A stretch of DNA of 64,000 nt from Isoetes taiwanensis (GCA_021234155.1 JAJEKV010000386.1:117931-181930); one strand, 5' to 3'; positions 1 through 11,829 are shown, numbered from the stretch's first letter. Notes: a model not told the origin generated them from the letters alone. Translations and numbers: made by a program.

Positions 1-1705
1 ATCAGTAGATTATGATACCTGAATTCGACTTGAACAAACAGAATTTTGTCATTTACCGATGACTTCTAACTCAATTCTAAGCTATCCAACTCTATTAATA
101 ACTCGTGCCCATTGATGTGTAAAGAAAGACAGAAAGAAATAAATCTTAAAACTATTTCATAAATGTTTTTCAGATTTTAGTAGATCATTATGTACAGATC
201 GTCCATGTACTAAAACATATGGAAGCATCCTATTAAATCATTTTCACTGTTAAACTTTCAGCATTCAAGAGTTAATGCTTAAGAAATGCATTACATGCAA
301 GAACGACAAAACATTTTCAGCACATCTATTTTAGAGGCTACCAGAGTTGGATGCAACTTTAGATTTAAAAAACAGATGCAAATGGCTTAGAAACCCTCAT
401 CATAAATCTAAGAATATAGACAACAAGCGGAACCTCATCTAGGGACGCCCGATCGGTTAGTTAGATCCTCGGCATTTCCATCGGTAGAATTTGTCTCGGG
501 ATTATCATAAAGCGGTGTAGGAATTTCGCCATTTACAGCTCTGATAGCTGCTGCCCTAGCAACACAGCGGCGTATGACATTGCTTGCATCAAAATTCTTG
601 TTTCTACTACTGGGAGCACTCCGTTTTACCCCAAAATCTTTCCTTCTCTCTTTGTTCTTAGCTCCAGGAGGACGGCCGGCCCCTCGTTTGGGTGCCATCT
701 TCTCAAAAAATTAAGAGCTTACCAAGAAGCGCCTATGTTTAAGCCGGAGTTTGCATGAAAGTCACAGAGCGGAAAAAAGAAGTGGCATACCTTGTATTTT
801 CTTTCCTTTGCCTAGTCCAGCCTGCCATAAATCCGTCGTCCGCTCCCAATTACTTTGGGTCGGGAACCACTAAGTGCGACACCCTAAAAACCTCACAAAA
901 TCTAGTACGAAATTTCATGGGAAATATTTCTTGGGAAACAATGTTATTCTCATGCTCCCTTGGGTAGTCAGCCTATTTAATTTTCTTATGAGCAGTCTTT
1001 ATTGAGTCTAAGTCCCAAAATGCTGTATTAATGGCAATATGTTGGCCCTCAAAAACAAGAATAGGGGTCAAACATACTCAAAGGTAGAACCCTTAGTAAA
1101 GCTACAAGGGTGCCTATTATATCTTAAACACTTTAGGCGGGGATCGTCTAAAAGGAACAAGAAAGAATATGCCAATTTGTCCACCAAAAGCTATACAATG
1201 GTCAAATGTGACGAAATATCTCCTTTCAAAGGTAGAGGGGAATGATTATAGTATTAAAGCAGCCATCTTTATTTTATTTTATTTTATGGAAGACTCAGCT
1301 TTAGTGTATCAAAGTTGGCAAAGAGTATACGAAAACTTCTATACAGCTTGACCCACTTAATGGGACAGTCCTGATACAGCTTTAGGCCACAAAAATAAAA
1401 TTAAGAGGACAATTCTTATCAAAGGTAGAACCCATATTATAATTATGAGGTGCCAGCATTATACCATGTATGTTTTAGACAAAGATGTGACTAGATGAGT
1501 AGGGAGAAAAGCTATCCTTTTGAACCAAGGCCATACAATGGTCACATATGACGAAATGCCACCTTCCAAAGATAAAGGGGCATGATTAGAGTCAATAGAC
1601 AGCCATCTCAATTTTATGGAAAACTCAGCCTTAGTGTCTCAGACTTGGCTAGGGATTTTTAGAAAATTCCATACACCATGACCAACTAAATGTGACAGTC
1701 CTGAA
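1..1705 (-). mobile_element. Penelope-like element, partial 5' unit (unit D)
   Basis: This is the 5' portion, on the minus strand, of a fourth head-to-tail copy of the 7.4-kb element; the rest lies beyond the left edge. Its 5' boundary at 1705 matches the place where unit A loses homology to the array (23863), so the boundary comes from comparing copies. It contains the small AT-hook ORF and about 1 kb of 5' untranslated sequence. PLEs characteristically leave such partial tandem copies (pseudo-LTRs). Confidence 0.75.
435..698 (-). CDS. Small AT-hook-like protein of the PLE (unit D)
   Basis: An ORF of 87 codons starting MAPKRGAGRPPGAKNKERRK. The GRPPG core flanked by basic residues is an AT-hook-like DNA-binding motif (residues 6-14), followed by a basic stretch to about residue 45 and a polar acidic tail. 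The same start recurs in units A to C. Compared with unit A the C-terminus is shifted by a small indel, so this copy is shorter (87 against 110 codons). The role is unknown; minor-groove binding of AT-rich DNA is inferred from the motif only. It lies about 1 kb inside the element's 5' end on the RT strand, so it reads as a leader ORF. Confidence 0.5.
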   Translation of the reverse strand: MAPKRGAGRPPGAKNKERRKDFGVKRSAPSSRNKNFDASNVIRRCVARAAAIRAVNGEIPTPLYDNPETNSTDGNAEDLTNRSGVPR

Positions 1706-1832
1706 ACAGCCAATGATATATATATTTATATGTATATATAGCACCTACCTCCTTCCGCAGATAGAAGGGTCCTTTTGTGTGTCCTTAAAGAATTCCTTCA
1801 TTTTATCAGCACTACTCAAGTACTAGGTAGAT

Positions 1833-1862
1833 GGGGTTACCTAGCAGTGCTGCTAGGACCCC
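1833..1862 (-). other. 3' hairpin of PLE unit C
   Basis: A nested inverted repeat about 95 bp after the RT stop on the minus strand: an 8-bp CCTAGCAG/CTGCTAGG stem around a tiny loop, inside a GGGGT/ACCCC outer stem. It is unchanged in units B (9207-9236) and A (16581-16610). A conserved structure close to the 3' end of a target-primed retroelement could be an RT recognition signal or an RNA-processing element; this is inference. Confidence 0.7.
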
Positions 1863-1954
1863 ATACTACCCGTAAAAATACAAAGATACAAAAATAATGT
1901 GAATACCCATCGAAATCTAAATAGATAAAGATTCATCAAGAATAATAATAATTA

Positions 1955-4245
1955 TTAGAGTAAATACCTGTAGTGTAAAAGCTTTAACAGGTCCCCCGTA
2001 TTGAAAGTAAGGCCAGGAAAGTCTTGTTTGAGAACCTTCTCGACATTCTTAAGGATAGTTCTTTTGTCAAACCCGTTCTTTATAAAACAGTCCATAATAT
2101 TTAGTAAGTCTTTTTTTGCTTCTTCCATACTGCTGTGAACGTAAAGGCTAGGCATTACTTGTGAACAAATCACCTTACTAGCCTGGAAGTACGGTCTGCA
2201 GCTGTCAGCCATCACGTATTTCTTAGCAGCAAAGGGCAAAGTCTCTCTTTTATCATATTTGGAGGTTACAAATACACCTAAAGCTGCGTTCAAGATATGA
2301 ATCTTCATACTCAGGAAACAAGCAGTCATCCCTAACCTGCTATTCTCAGCAAAGCCGATGAAATCTTTTGTCTCATTCTTAATTTCAATAAAATTAAGGT
2401 CATAAATCCAAAGGTCTTTTTGTTTATCAAAGAACTGGAGAGGATTTCCACAATTCACAAGTAATAGATCATCCATATACCTAAAAGAACTATTAAACCG
2501 GGCAATATCCTGGTATCTTCCTTTCCTGGCCAGTTTCTGGATGAAATTTAACTCATTCCAAGCTAAATACAAATTGCACCAGTTTGGTGACGATGAAAAA
2601 CCCATCGGTATGCCGCATTGCTGTTTCCAGGTGCTACCGTTATTGCATAACCAACAGTTTTCCAATAACCACTCATTGCTGTAAATGAGGTTAATTCTAG
2701 TCATTTCTGCCCAGCATTCAGGTTGTTTATCACAGTGATCCCATTTGGAGTCAAACTGAAGACCATTATTACCTTTGGTTTTAATCCATAATTTGTTATT
2801 CTTGTGAATAGACCTCTGGTATGTAAAGGCCGCATTGATGACATCCCTCATGACTTGACATATCCCCGTCTCACCATTTAGAGGTATGCATTCATAACAT
2901 TTTGTCACATCAGCGACAAATAAACTAAAAATCTTTTCAGGAAGATTAAGGGCCACCTCATAAACAGAATTGATCATCCAATTTGGATTAAAGTTTTTTC
3001 CACAAAAGATACGAAAATTCTTACAAAGGTCCCTAGAGACCTCAGGCCAGATATCAAGAATACTTTTAAGGCAAACGGTAATCAAGCTAGCTATATCGGA
3101 AAAAACTGAATTGTGTGCATTTGTGATCCAGCGGAAGCTATTTTTATGGGCTTTGTAGATACACAAAAGATATGGTAATGGTAGAGGTATAGGCACAAGA
3201 GTAGAGGTGCCAGGATTCATGTCATGGTTAATAACTGATTTCAATATGTTGTGAATAGCTGCTGACAACTCCATCTGAATGTCACCTACAGTTTTCTCGG
3301 AGGACATAAAATCTGGACTGCTGAGTCTTTCAAGAGCTAAATTCTTAGCTAATTGTGGGCACATGAAGCTCGGGTTGTTTGTAGCTTTGTCAACGCCCGC
3401 TATGTAAAGATTTTTTACCACCCATTTGAGATTTTTAACTGCTATTAGGTCTTCCTCAAGTACGTAGTGTTTGATTTTACCTTCCTGTCCGTGAAGGTAC
3501 TCTTTCATCATGCCATAAGCCATTTCACGGGCAGCAGTCTCTATATATTTGTATCTGCCCTCATCAATGGGTTTGATATCAAATCTGTGAAGAATGAAAA
3601 AAGATCTCAAACTTTCCACAACTGTCTTCATACACTCATTTATATTGAGGGTCTGATGGGGTATATGATTTAACCCTTTCATAAACAGCCCTCTTAAATT
3701 TACATTACGTATGATGTTTATATACGTGGTTAGAACATGTCGAACTTGGGATCTATGTATACGGTAAGATCTCTGTTAGAACACGGGCACTTGGAGCATG
3801 CATCCTCAACAAAGATAGAAAGGTTTGTATCGTGATCCACTAACTTAGGGAGGTATTTCCACCCAATCACGGTCTTGTCTAGTGCCTTTATTCCTTCCTC
3901 TCCACAAAAAGAGAGGTACTACTTTTCTAATATAGTCTTGAACTGATAGCATCCATTAGTCTAGATGTATAGATAAGATGGATAGTGATCTTCTTTTCCT
4001 TATTCTCACTCAAGATCCCTATCAGGTTATTAACATCTTTAGCTAGCCATCTAGTGGGCCTCTCTACAAGTACTGTTTAATGGAGAAAGATCTAGATAAG
4101 AAAGGGAATATATGTAAAGCGAGACATTTTCCCTAACATTAACAAATGAAATTTGTTTGTATTTGAATCTGCATGGGTCATTTTTATAAGAGCTCAAGAA
4201 ATCAGGTCTAGGTGCGATACAATGAGTAGTATTATCCTCCTTCAC
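1955..4245 (-). CDS. PLE reverse transcriptase with CxC linker (unit C)
   Basis: The open core (3682-1955, 575 codons) is a PLE/telomerase-clade RT. Fingers: IYKAHK (175-180) and FRWITNA (183-189). Motif A: FVADVTKCYECIP (255-267). Motif B: GIPMGFSSSPNW (357-368). Motif C: YMDD (402-405). A PLE-type thumb runs from FLSMKI (456) through TSKYDKRETLPF (473-484) to VICSQVMPSLYVHS (504-517). The stretch at about 105-170 between the fingers blocks could be the insertion-in-fingers domain known from N-terminal-EN PLEs and telomerases. Upstream, 4245-3683 carries the CPC motif (3789-3781) and an HVLTTDINII-like segment, but in shifted frames, whereas unit A keeps that part open. So the true start is upstream of 3682. 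No GIY-YIG domain lies C-terminal to the RT. It would prime on nicked DNA and copy the element RNA in the nucleus. Confidence 0.85.
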
Positions 4246-4445
4246 AAAACAACTTGTTCTATTTATGAATCGGTATTATTATAAACCAGATTACGAATGA
4301 GGATCGTGTAAAAGCAAAGGCGATGTGAAGTAAAGGCGGTGACTATTTGCCGGGATTATATACAAAACAAGTCCATGTGCAAAAAGTCAAGCGTATTTAA
4401 GCTTATCTTTGAAAACAAAATTGAAATAGAGCGGTAAGAACTTAC
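4169..4445 (-). other. Possible intron between ORF1 and the CxC-RT
   Basis: On the minus strand ORF1 ends at codons reading V-S-K followed by TAA, and that stop lies inside a perfect GTAAGT splice-donor consensus (4445-4440). A TGCAG acceptor candidate occurs at 4173-4169, just before the open CxC region. The donor sequence is kept in units A and B. Splicing would join ORF1 to the RT as one protein. This is inferred from consensus sites only; a simple stop is equally possible. Confidence 0.3.
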
Positions 4446-6082
4446 TTGGAAACCTCATTCGATAAAGGTCCGCAGATTTGTATGTCGTGAGGAAACATCT
4501 TACGCCCATCATTTTTGCTTTTGTGGCGGACAATTCTCACGTGTTGATAGGTCCCTGGAATAAACCGATGCTAGCGAGATGTTGAGCCCGTACTATATTT
4601 TTTCAGCCTCAACGATCTTTTTCGTTCTTCTTCTTCCATGAACATTTTCGATTGGGTAGTAGCATCTTGTCATGTTGTTGGATGAAAAAGTGCTATTTGA
4701 GCCCCTTCTCTTATTCTTGTTTTTGGGAGGTCTCCCACTTTCCAGCGGTTCCTTAGTTACAAAATTATGCGGATCAATCATCATTTCGTAGCTACAACCA
4801 ATTGTAGCTGCCATACTTTTTCTTTGTATGTCTACTTTCGGATTCATTGCGGATCGGTGGCCATTTGGCTAGCCATATGCCTAAATTTGAAGTAGGCCAC
4901 ATGGGCAATTGCAAACTTTTGAAGCTTGGTGGAAACATATTAATAAGCGCAAGAAAGGCGTGTGGCCGGTCCTTTTGGGTACATCTTGCCAAGGTTATTG
5001 AGGATATACCAAATGCCTTGGTCAAACCATGTGATATTTTCATTGCATTTATTATTAGGGAGCATGTCACAAGCACACTTGAAATATGGGCTAAAAGACC
5101 TCCATATTTTTTTTGATTATAATCTGCTGCGGGCCACCCGACCATTGCCATATGGTTTTGATTAATGTAGATTCCATTGGGGCATGTGCACTCTTTCTCA
5201 AATGCCCTCATGTCAAAGGGGCGTCAATTTTGGTCTTGTCGAAGCTATACTCGACCTTATCCGGGGTTTTATAGAAGTTCACTAATAGTGTATCATTGAT
5301 GTCGACCATGAACTTCCAAGAAGTTTGAGAAATAGGTGCAGTACCTAAGTTGCCGCTTTGCCAAAGGACTTGGTCATATTCTTGACCAATGCTTCTTCCG
5401 GACGGTGTGTGATAGCATGGGGAAAAAACTGGTGTTAGGTAGATCAAGTGTGTCACTCCTGGTGCCATAGCGTTGTTCAGCCAGTTCACTTTGTGTAGCT
5501 GCATATGCTTCTTTTTCTGGTTCTCTATCTTTTTCTTTCTCTTGGGATTGCAGTCCCATGCCTTCTTCTTTGAGCAATTTGTTTCAAGGATAGGAGCCTT
5601 AGGGGTATTGTCCCTTTTGAAAGGTATTTCTTTAGCTTTACCTTTTTTGTCTTTATTGCTTTTGTTGCTTTTGTTGGGACTGTAACATTCCTTCATTCTG
5701 CCTTCTATTTTTCCAAAAGTGCTCTGGAATTGCATATCAATTGTGGTCCTTACGCACAAAATGTGTCTTACATTCTTGTAGGCATCTTCAATAATTTTCA
5801 AGTAGGTACTAGGGGGGCTTTTCATCTTCAGGGCAAGTATTCCCAGCCATTCATTGAATCCAAGGTAGGCCACAGCTGATAACCTGCAGTCCGTGATGCT
5901 CAGCTCAATATTAATGATTTTGCTATACATGCCCTCATGATTAAGGCAGTAAATAACTGTTTGAACAGCATTGCTTGGTACTTGGCACTTAAGTTTAGTG
6001 AACCCAAGTTTCCTAAGTTCAGGAATCCAAAGCAACTCGTAGTGATTACATTCGTGATAACATTGGCTCCATTTTTAGCCAT
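4444..6082 (-). pseudogene. PLE ORF1 with AT-hook-like motif, frameshifted (unit C)
   Basis: A long reading region upstream of the RT. The likely start is ATG at 6082 (MAKNGANV...), which all three full units keep. In order: about 150 residues of unrecognised, mostly hydrophobic/polar sequence; a lysine/asparagine-rich segment (NKSNKSNKDKK) and a KRKKKIEN cluster; a segment with CTCP and KCACDM cysteine pairs; and an AT-hook-like SGRPPKNKNKRR stretch encoded at about 4742-4703. In this copy the frame breaks near 6040, 5210, 5150 and 4970, mostly at homopolymers or CAG/CTG sites; each break is absent from at least one other copy. No GIY-YIG or other nuclease motif could be identified. Function unknown; a nucleic-acid-binding Gag-like or targeting role is inference. 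Confidence 0.5.
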
Positions 6083-6285
6083 CGTATAAAATGGTTACAT
6101 AATCGATTACCCATCTTATTCTGAGTGTGATTGAAAATTTAAAAACATGTCTATATGTTGACAATCATATTTAAAAGCGTATTAACAAACTCTCATATGC
6201 CTAGTGCATCCGAGACAAATTTAGAATTAAGCATGGTGGCCCGAAGGCATAGGTTATCGTCCTAGAAGCGGAAAAGCGAAGTTTC

Positions 6286-6300
6286 GGTATATATACTAGC
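6286..6300 (-). promoter_or_regulatory. TATA-type core promoter of the PLE (unit C)
   Basis: The minus strand reads GCTAGTATATATACC, a strong TATA box about 205 bp upstream of the ORF1 ATG (6082). The same string recurs at the matching place in unit A (about 21067-21083), slightly altered in unit B (about 13676-13691), and in both 4.7-kb units at 24945-24959 and 29655-29669. Sharing across otherwise dissimilar elements supports a functional promoter. Confidence 0.5.
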
Positions 6301-7809
6301 TGATTACTAGGATCTAATCTAGCAACACCTTTTACTCCAAACATTAAACCCTCGTTAGTGCTTGAGCCCAAATGCATTTGGCGTTACCCGGGCCTATACC
6401 ATCGATACTTGAGTTCTACATCTTTGTTTTGTGTATTGCAAACATAATCTTGTTTTATTGGCGGGGTCATTACGAATCTACCTTCTTTATACCCTAGACT
6501 CCTCATGAAGAAAGTTATGATCATAACTTCAAACAAAAAAACTCGGCCAAGAAGATTAGATCATGACATAATGGGAATATAAAACCTAAGGATAAACATG
6601 CCAAGCCTCTCATGCGTATGAAGAAAGTTACTCACATAACTCAAACATATCGCTCCAAGGTTATGAATGGAATCCTAATCAGGAACAAAAAAGAGTAAAG
6701 CCATTGGGCATTTTTTAATGTCATTTTGCCCATATTTAGTTCTTTGTCACAAGAAAGCGGTGGTGACACACTTTAAACCCGGACATCTCTATCAAAGGGG
6801 CAAAGCTAAACAATAAATTATAACCACTTTGCACCTAAAGATGTGCATAAAATCTGACTTTTGCCCATTATTGGGTCCATGATTTGCATTAGGCCAAAAG
6901 TACTATTGTATTACATTTATGTGATTCTAATTTTTGAGGAAAAACTTTGAGTCAAGACACTTAATGATGGCAAATATCACATTGAAATTATTGCAAAAAG
7001 CCATTAGCGACATAAACCGAAAGGTTTTTCTGATTTCGAGCAAATATCATACTGTATCCTATTATGTCAAGTTCCATTGTTTTGGAGAATCTGAATTTTC
7101 ATCGAGACATATTCTAAGTTAAGAAGCGTCATCAAAAGGTAGATCTTTTTCCACGGGTGATTCATCTATCCAACAAGCGAGAAAATCGAGGAGAAAAACA
7201 TGCATGTCTTGCATGTGCCATGTGCAGCAGAAGGTCAGATGTAACCTATAGAAGCCGAAATATTTCCAAAATATATCATATTGGTAATTTTTTGAAGCAT
7301 TGAACTCAGTCCAACACAGCCATAGTGTAACAGCAGATTCAAAAAGCCGGTACCATTTTCCACATCCACAAAAAGGTGGGTTAGACATGTTACCTGTAAT
7401 CCAACCATTCAAAAGTTAGCCTAACTGGGTAACTAAGAAAGGGATTAGCAGGTAAGCAAAGAAAAACCCTGTTTTTATCCTTTTCCTTTTAGTGTAAAGA
7501 AAGACAGAAAGAAATAAATCTTAAAACTATTTCATAAATGTTTTTCAGATTTTAGTAGATCATTATGTACAGATCGTCCATGTACTAAAACATATGGAAG
7601 CATCCTATTAAATCATTTTCACTGTTAAACTTTCAGCATTCAAGAGTTAATGCTTAAGAAATGCATTACATGCAAGAACGACAAAACATTTTCAGCACAT
7701 CTATTTTAGAGGCTACCAGAGTTGGATGCAACTTTAGATTTAAAAAACAGATGCAAATGGCTTAGAAACCCTCATCATAAATCTAAGAATATAGACAACA
7801 AGCGGAACC

Positions 7810-8078
7810 TCATCTAGGGCCGTGCGGTTAGTTAGATCCTCGGCATTTCCATCGGTAGAATTTGTCTCGGGATTATCATAAAGCTGGTGTAGGAATTTAG
7901 CCATTCTGACTCGATAGGCTTTGCCCTAGCAACAACGGTGGCGTATGACATTGCTTGCATCAAAATTCTTGTTTCTACTACTGGGAGCACTCCGTTTTAC
8001 CCCAAAATCTTTCCTTCTCTCTTTGTTCTTAGCTCGAGGACGGCCGGCCGGCCCCTCGTTTGGGTGCCATCTTCTCAA
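7810..8078 (-). pseudogene. AT-hook ORF, disrupted copy (unit C)
   Basis: Homologous to the small AT-hook ORFs at 435-698 and 22522-22854. The start region is altered (the GRPPG segment contains GGCCGGCCGG instead of GGCCGG) and several indels follow, so no full frame remains. Most differences from unit A fall at CAG/CTG-containing sites. Confidence 0.55.
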
Positions 8079-9328
8079 AAAATTAAGAGCTTACCAAGAA
8101 GCGCCTATGTTTAAGCCGGAGTTTGCATGAAAGTCACAGAGCGGAAAAAAGAAGTGGCATACCTTGTATTTTCTTTCCTTTGCCTAGTCCCGCAGCCTGC
8201 CATAAATCCGTCGGCCGCTCCCAATTACTTTGGGTCGGAACCACTAAGTGCGACACCCTAAAACCTCACAAAATCTAGTACGAAATTTCATGGGAAATAT
8301 TTCTTGGGAAACAATGTTATTCTCATGCTCCCTTGGGTAGTCAGCCTATTTAATTTTCTTATGAGCAGTCTTTATTGAGTCTAAGTCCCAAAATGCTGTA
8401 TTAATGGCAATATGTTGGCCCTCAAAAAACAAGAATAGGGGGTCAAACATACTCAAAGGTAGAACCCTTAGTAAAGCTACAAGGGTGCCTATTATATCTT
8501 AAACACTTTAGACAGGGGGGATCGTCTAAAGGAACAAGAAAGAATATGCCAATTTGTCCACCAAAAGCTATACAATGGTCAAATGTGACGAAATATCTCC
8601 TTTCAAAGGTGGGGAATGATTATAGTATTAAAGCACCATCTTTATTTTATTTTATTTTATGGAAGACTTCGACTTTAGTGTATCAAAGTTGGCAAAGAGT
8701 ATCTGAAAACTTCTATCTGACTTGACCCACTTAATGGGGACAGATCGATCTGACTTTAGGCCACAAAAATAAAATTAAGAGGACAATTCTTATCAAAGGT
8801 AGAACCCATATTATAATTATGAGGTGCCAGCATTATACCATGTATGTTTTAGACAAAGATGTGACTAGATGAGTAGGGAGAAAAGCTATCCTTTTGAACC
8901 AAGGCCATACAATGGTCACATATGACGAAATGCCACCTTCCAAAGATAAAGGGGCATGATTAGAGTCAATAGACAGCCATCTCAATTTTATGGAAAACTC
9001 AGCCTTAGTGTCTCAGACTTGGCTAGGGATTTTTAGAAAATTCCATACACCATGACCAACTAAATGTGACAGTCCTGAAACAGCCAATGATATATATATT
9101 TATATGTATATATAGCACCTACCTCCTTCCGCAGATAGAAGGGTCCTTTTGTGTGTCCTTAAAGAATTCCTTCATTTTATCAGCACTACTCAAGTACTAG
9201 GTAGATGGGGTTACCTAGCAGTGCTGCTAGGACCCCATACTACCCGTAAAAATACAAAGATACAAAAATAATGTGAATACCCATCGAAATCTAAATAGAT
9301 AAAGATTCATCAAGAATAATAATAATTA

Positions 9329-11640
9329 TTAGAGTAAATACCTGTAGTGTAAAAGCTTTAACTTGAGGTCCCCGTATTGAAAGTAAGGCCAGGAAAGTCT
9401 TGTTTGAGAACCTTCTCGACATTCTTAAGGATAGTTCTTTTGTCAAACCCGTTCTTTATAAAACAGTCCATAATATTTAGTAAGTCTTTTTTTGCTTCTT
9501 CCATACTGCTGTGAACGTAAAGGCTAGGCATTACTTGTGAACAAATCACCTTACTAGCACGGAAATGCGATTCTGCGGTATTTGTCGACCATCACGTATT
9601 TCTTAGCAGCAAAGGGCAAAGTCTCTCTTTTATCATATTTGGAGGTTACAAATACACCTAAAGCTGCGTTCAAGATATGAATCTTCATACTCAGGAAACA
9701 AGCGGTCATCCCTAACACACGCTATTCTCGGCAAAAGCCGATGAAATCTTTTGTCTCATTCTTAATTTCAATAAAATTAAGGTCATAAATCCAAAGGTCT
9801 TTTTGTTTATCAAAGAACTGGAGAGGATTTCCACAATTCACAAGTAATAGATCATCCATATACCTAAAAGAACTATTAAACCGGGCAATATCCTGGTATC
9901 TTCCTTTCCTGGCCAGTTTCTGGATGAAATTTAACTCATTCCAAGCTAAATACAAATTGCACCCGGTTTGGTGGCGATGAAAAACCCATCGGTATGCCGC
10001 ATTCTTTGTTTTTCGGTGCTACCGTTATTGCATAACCAACAGTTTTCCAATAACCACTCATTGCTGTAAATGAGGTTAATTCTAGTCATTTCTGCCCAGC
10101 ATTCAGGTTGTTTATCACAGTGATCCCATTTGGAGTCAAACTGAAGACCATTATTACCTTTGGTTTTAATCCATAATTTGTTATTCTTGTGAATAGACCT
10201 CTGGTATGTAAAGGCCGCATTGATGACATCCCTCATGACTTGACATATCCCCGTCTCACCATTTAGAGGTATGCATTCATAACATTTTGTCACATCAGCG
10301 ACAAATAAACTAAAAATCTTTTCAGGAAGATTAAGGGCCACCTCATAAACAGAATTGATCATCCAATTTGGATTAAAGTTTTTTCCACAAAAGATACGAA
10401 AATTCTTACAAAGGTCCCTAGAGACCTCAGGCCAGATATCAAGAATACTTTTAAGGCAAACGGTAATCAAGCTAGCTATATCGGAAAAAACTGAATTGTG
10501 TGCATTTGTGATCCAGCGGAAGCTATTTTTATGGGCTTTGTAGATACACAAAAGATATGGTAATGGTAGAGGTATAGGCACAAGAGTAGAGGTGCCAGGA
10601 TTCATGTCATGGTTAATAACTGATTTCAATATGTTGTGAATAGCTGCTGACAACTCCATCTGAATGTCACCTACAGTTTTCTCGGAGGACATAAAATCTG
10701 GACTGCTGAGTCTTTCAAGAGCTAAATTCTTAGCTAATTGTGGGCACATGAAGCTCGGGTTGTTTGTAGCTTTGTCAACGCCCGCTATGTAAAGATTTTT
10801 TACCACCCATTTGAGATTTTTAACTGCTATTAGGTCTTCCTCAAGTACGTAGTGTTTGATTTTACCTTCTGTCAGGTGAAGGTACTCTTTCATCATGCCA
10901 TAAGCCATTTTCGCAGGCGGCGATCTCTATATATTTGTATCGCCCTCATCAATGGGTTTGATATCAAATCTGTGAAGAATGAAAAAAGATCTCAAACTTT
11001 CCTGGCTTGTCTTCATACACTCATTTATATTGAGGGTCGATGGGGTATATGATTTAACCCTTTCATAAACAGACCCTCTTAAATTTACATTACGTATGAT
11101 GTTTATATACGTGGTTAGAACATGTCCGAACTTGGGATCTATGTATCACGGTAAGATCTCTGTTAGAACACGGGCACTTGGGCATGCATCCTCAACAAAG
11201 ATAGAAAGGTTTGTATCGTGATCCACTAACTTAGGGAGGTATTTCCACCCAATCCACGGTCTTGTCTAGTGCCTTTATTCCTTCCTCTCCACAAAAGAGA
11301 GGTACTACTTTTCTAATATAGTCTTGAACTGATAGCATCCATTAGTCTAGATGTATAGATAAGATGGATAGTGATCTTCTTTTCCTTATTCTCACTCAAG
11401 ATCCCTATCCAGGTTATTAACATCTTTAGCTAGCCATCTAGTGGGCCTCTCTACAAGTACTGTTTAATGGAGAAAGATCTAGATAAGAAAGGGAATATAT
11501 GTAAAAGCGAGACATTTTTCCCTAACATTAACAAAAAATTTGGTTGTATTTGAATCTGCATGGGTCATTTTATAAAATTTGAAGAAATCAGGTCTAGGTG
11601 CGATACAATGAGTAGTATTATCCTCCTTCACAAAACCTTT
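9329..11640 (-). pseudogene. PLE reverse transcriptase, broken copy (unit B)
   Basis: The same RT as unit C in three frame segments: 10908-9946 (fingers, motif A, start of motif B), 9955-9722 (SSFRYMDDLLLV and following) and 9549-9358 (thumb end). Frame breaks lie at motif B (about 9960-10020, where the Trp-Lys-Gln-Gln-Cys part is altered), at about 9720 and at about 9570. The CxC codons are intact at 11176-11168, but the surrounding frame is shifted. All breaks coincide with runs of differences around CAG/CTG sites. Confidence 0.75.
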
Positions 11641-11829
11641 GTTCTATTTATGAATCAGCGTATTATAACCAGATTACCACGAATGAGGATCGTGTAAAAG
11701 CAAAAGGCGATGTGAAGTAAAGGCGGTGACTATTTGCGGGATTATATACAAAACAAGTCCATGTGCAAAAAGTCAGCGTATTTAAGCTGTCTTTGAAAAC
11801 AAAATTGAAATAGAACGGTAAGAACTTAC

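Larger units (their letters stand above)
1706..9079 (-). mobile_element. Penelope-like element, full unit C (about 7.37 kb)
   Basis: A full tandem unit on the minus strand. From the 5' end at 9079 it holds the AT-hook ORF (about 8078-7810), a TATA motif (6300-6286), ORF1 (6082-4444), the CxC linker and RT (4245-1955), a 3' hairpin (1862-1833) and a TA-rich tract (about 1715-1740). It abuts unit D at 1705/1706 and unit B at 9079/9080 with no intervening host DNA. Canonical EN+ and Naiad/Chlamys PLEs form such arrays. This is the only unit whose RT core is uninterrupted. Confidence 0.8.

Noticed and set aside
1706-1860. Hammerhead ribozyme in the PLE 3' end or junction
   Set aside because: A CTGATAAAATGAA string resembles the core but lacks the CTGATGA/GAAA arrangement; no second conserved half found.
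2970-3158. Short plus-strand ORFs inside the RT region, repeated in each unit
   Set aside because: Antisense shadows of the RT reading frame.
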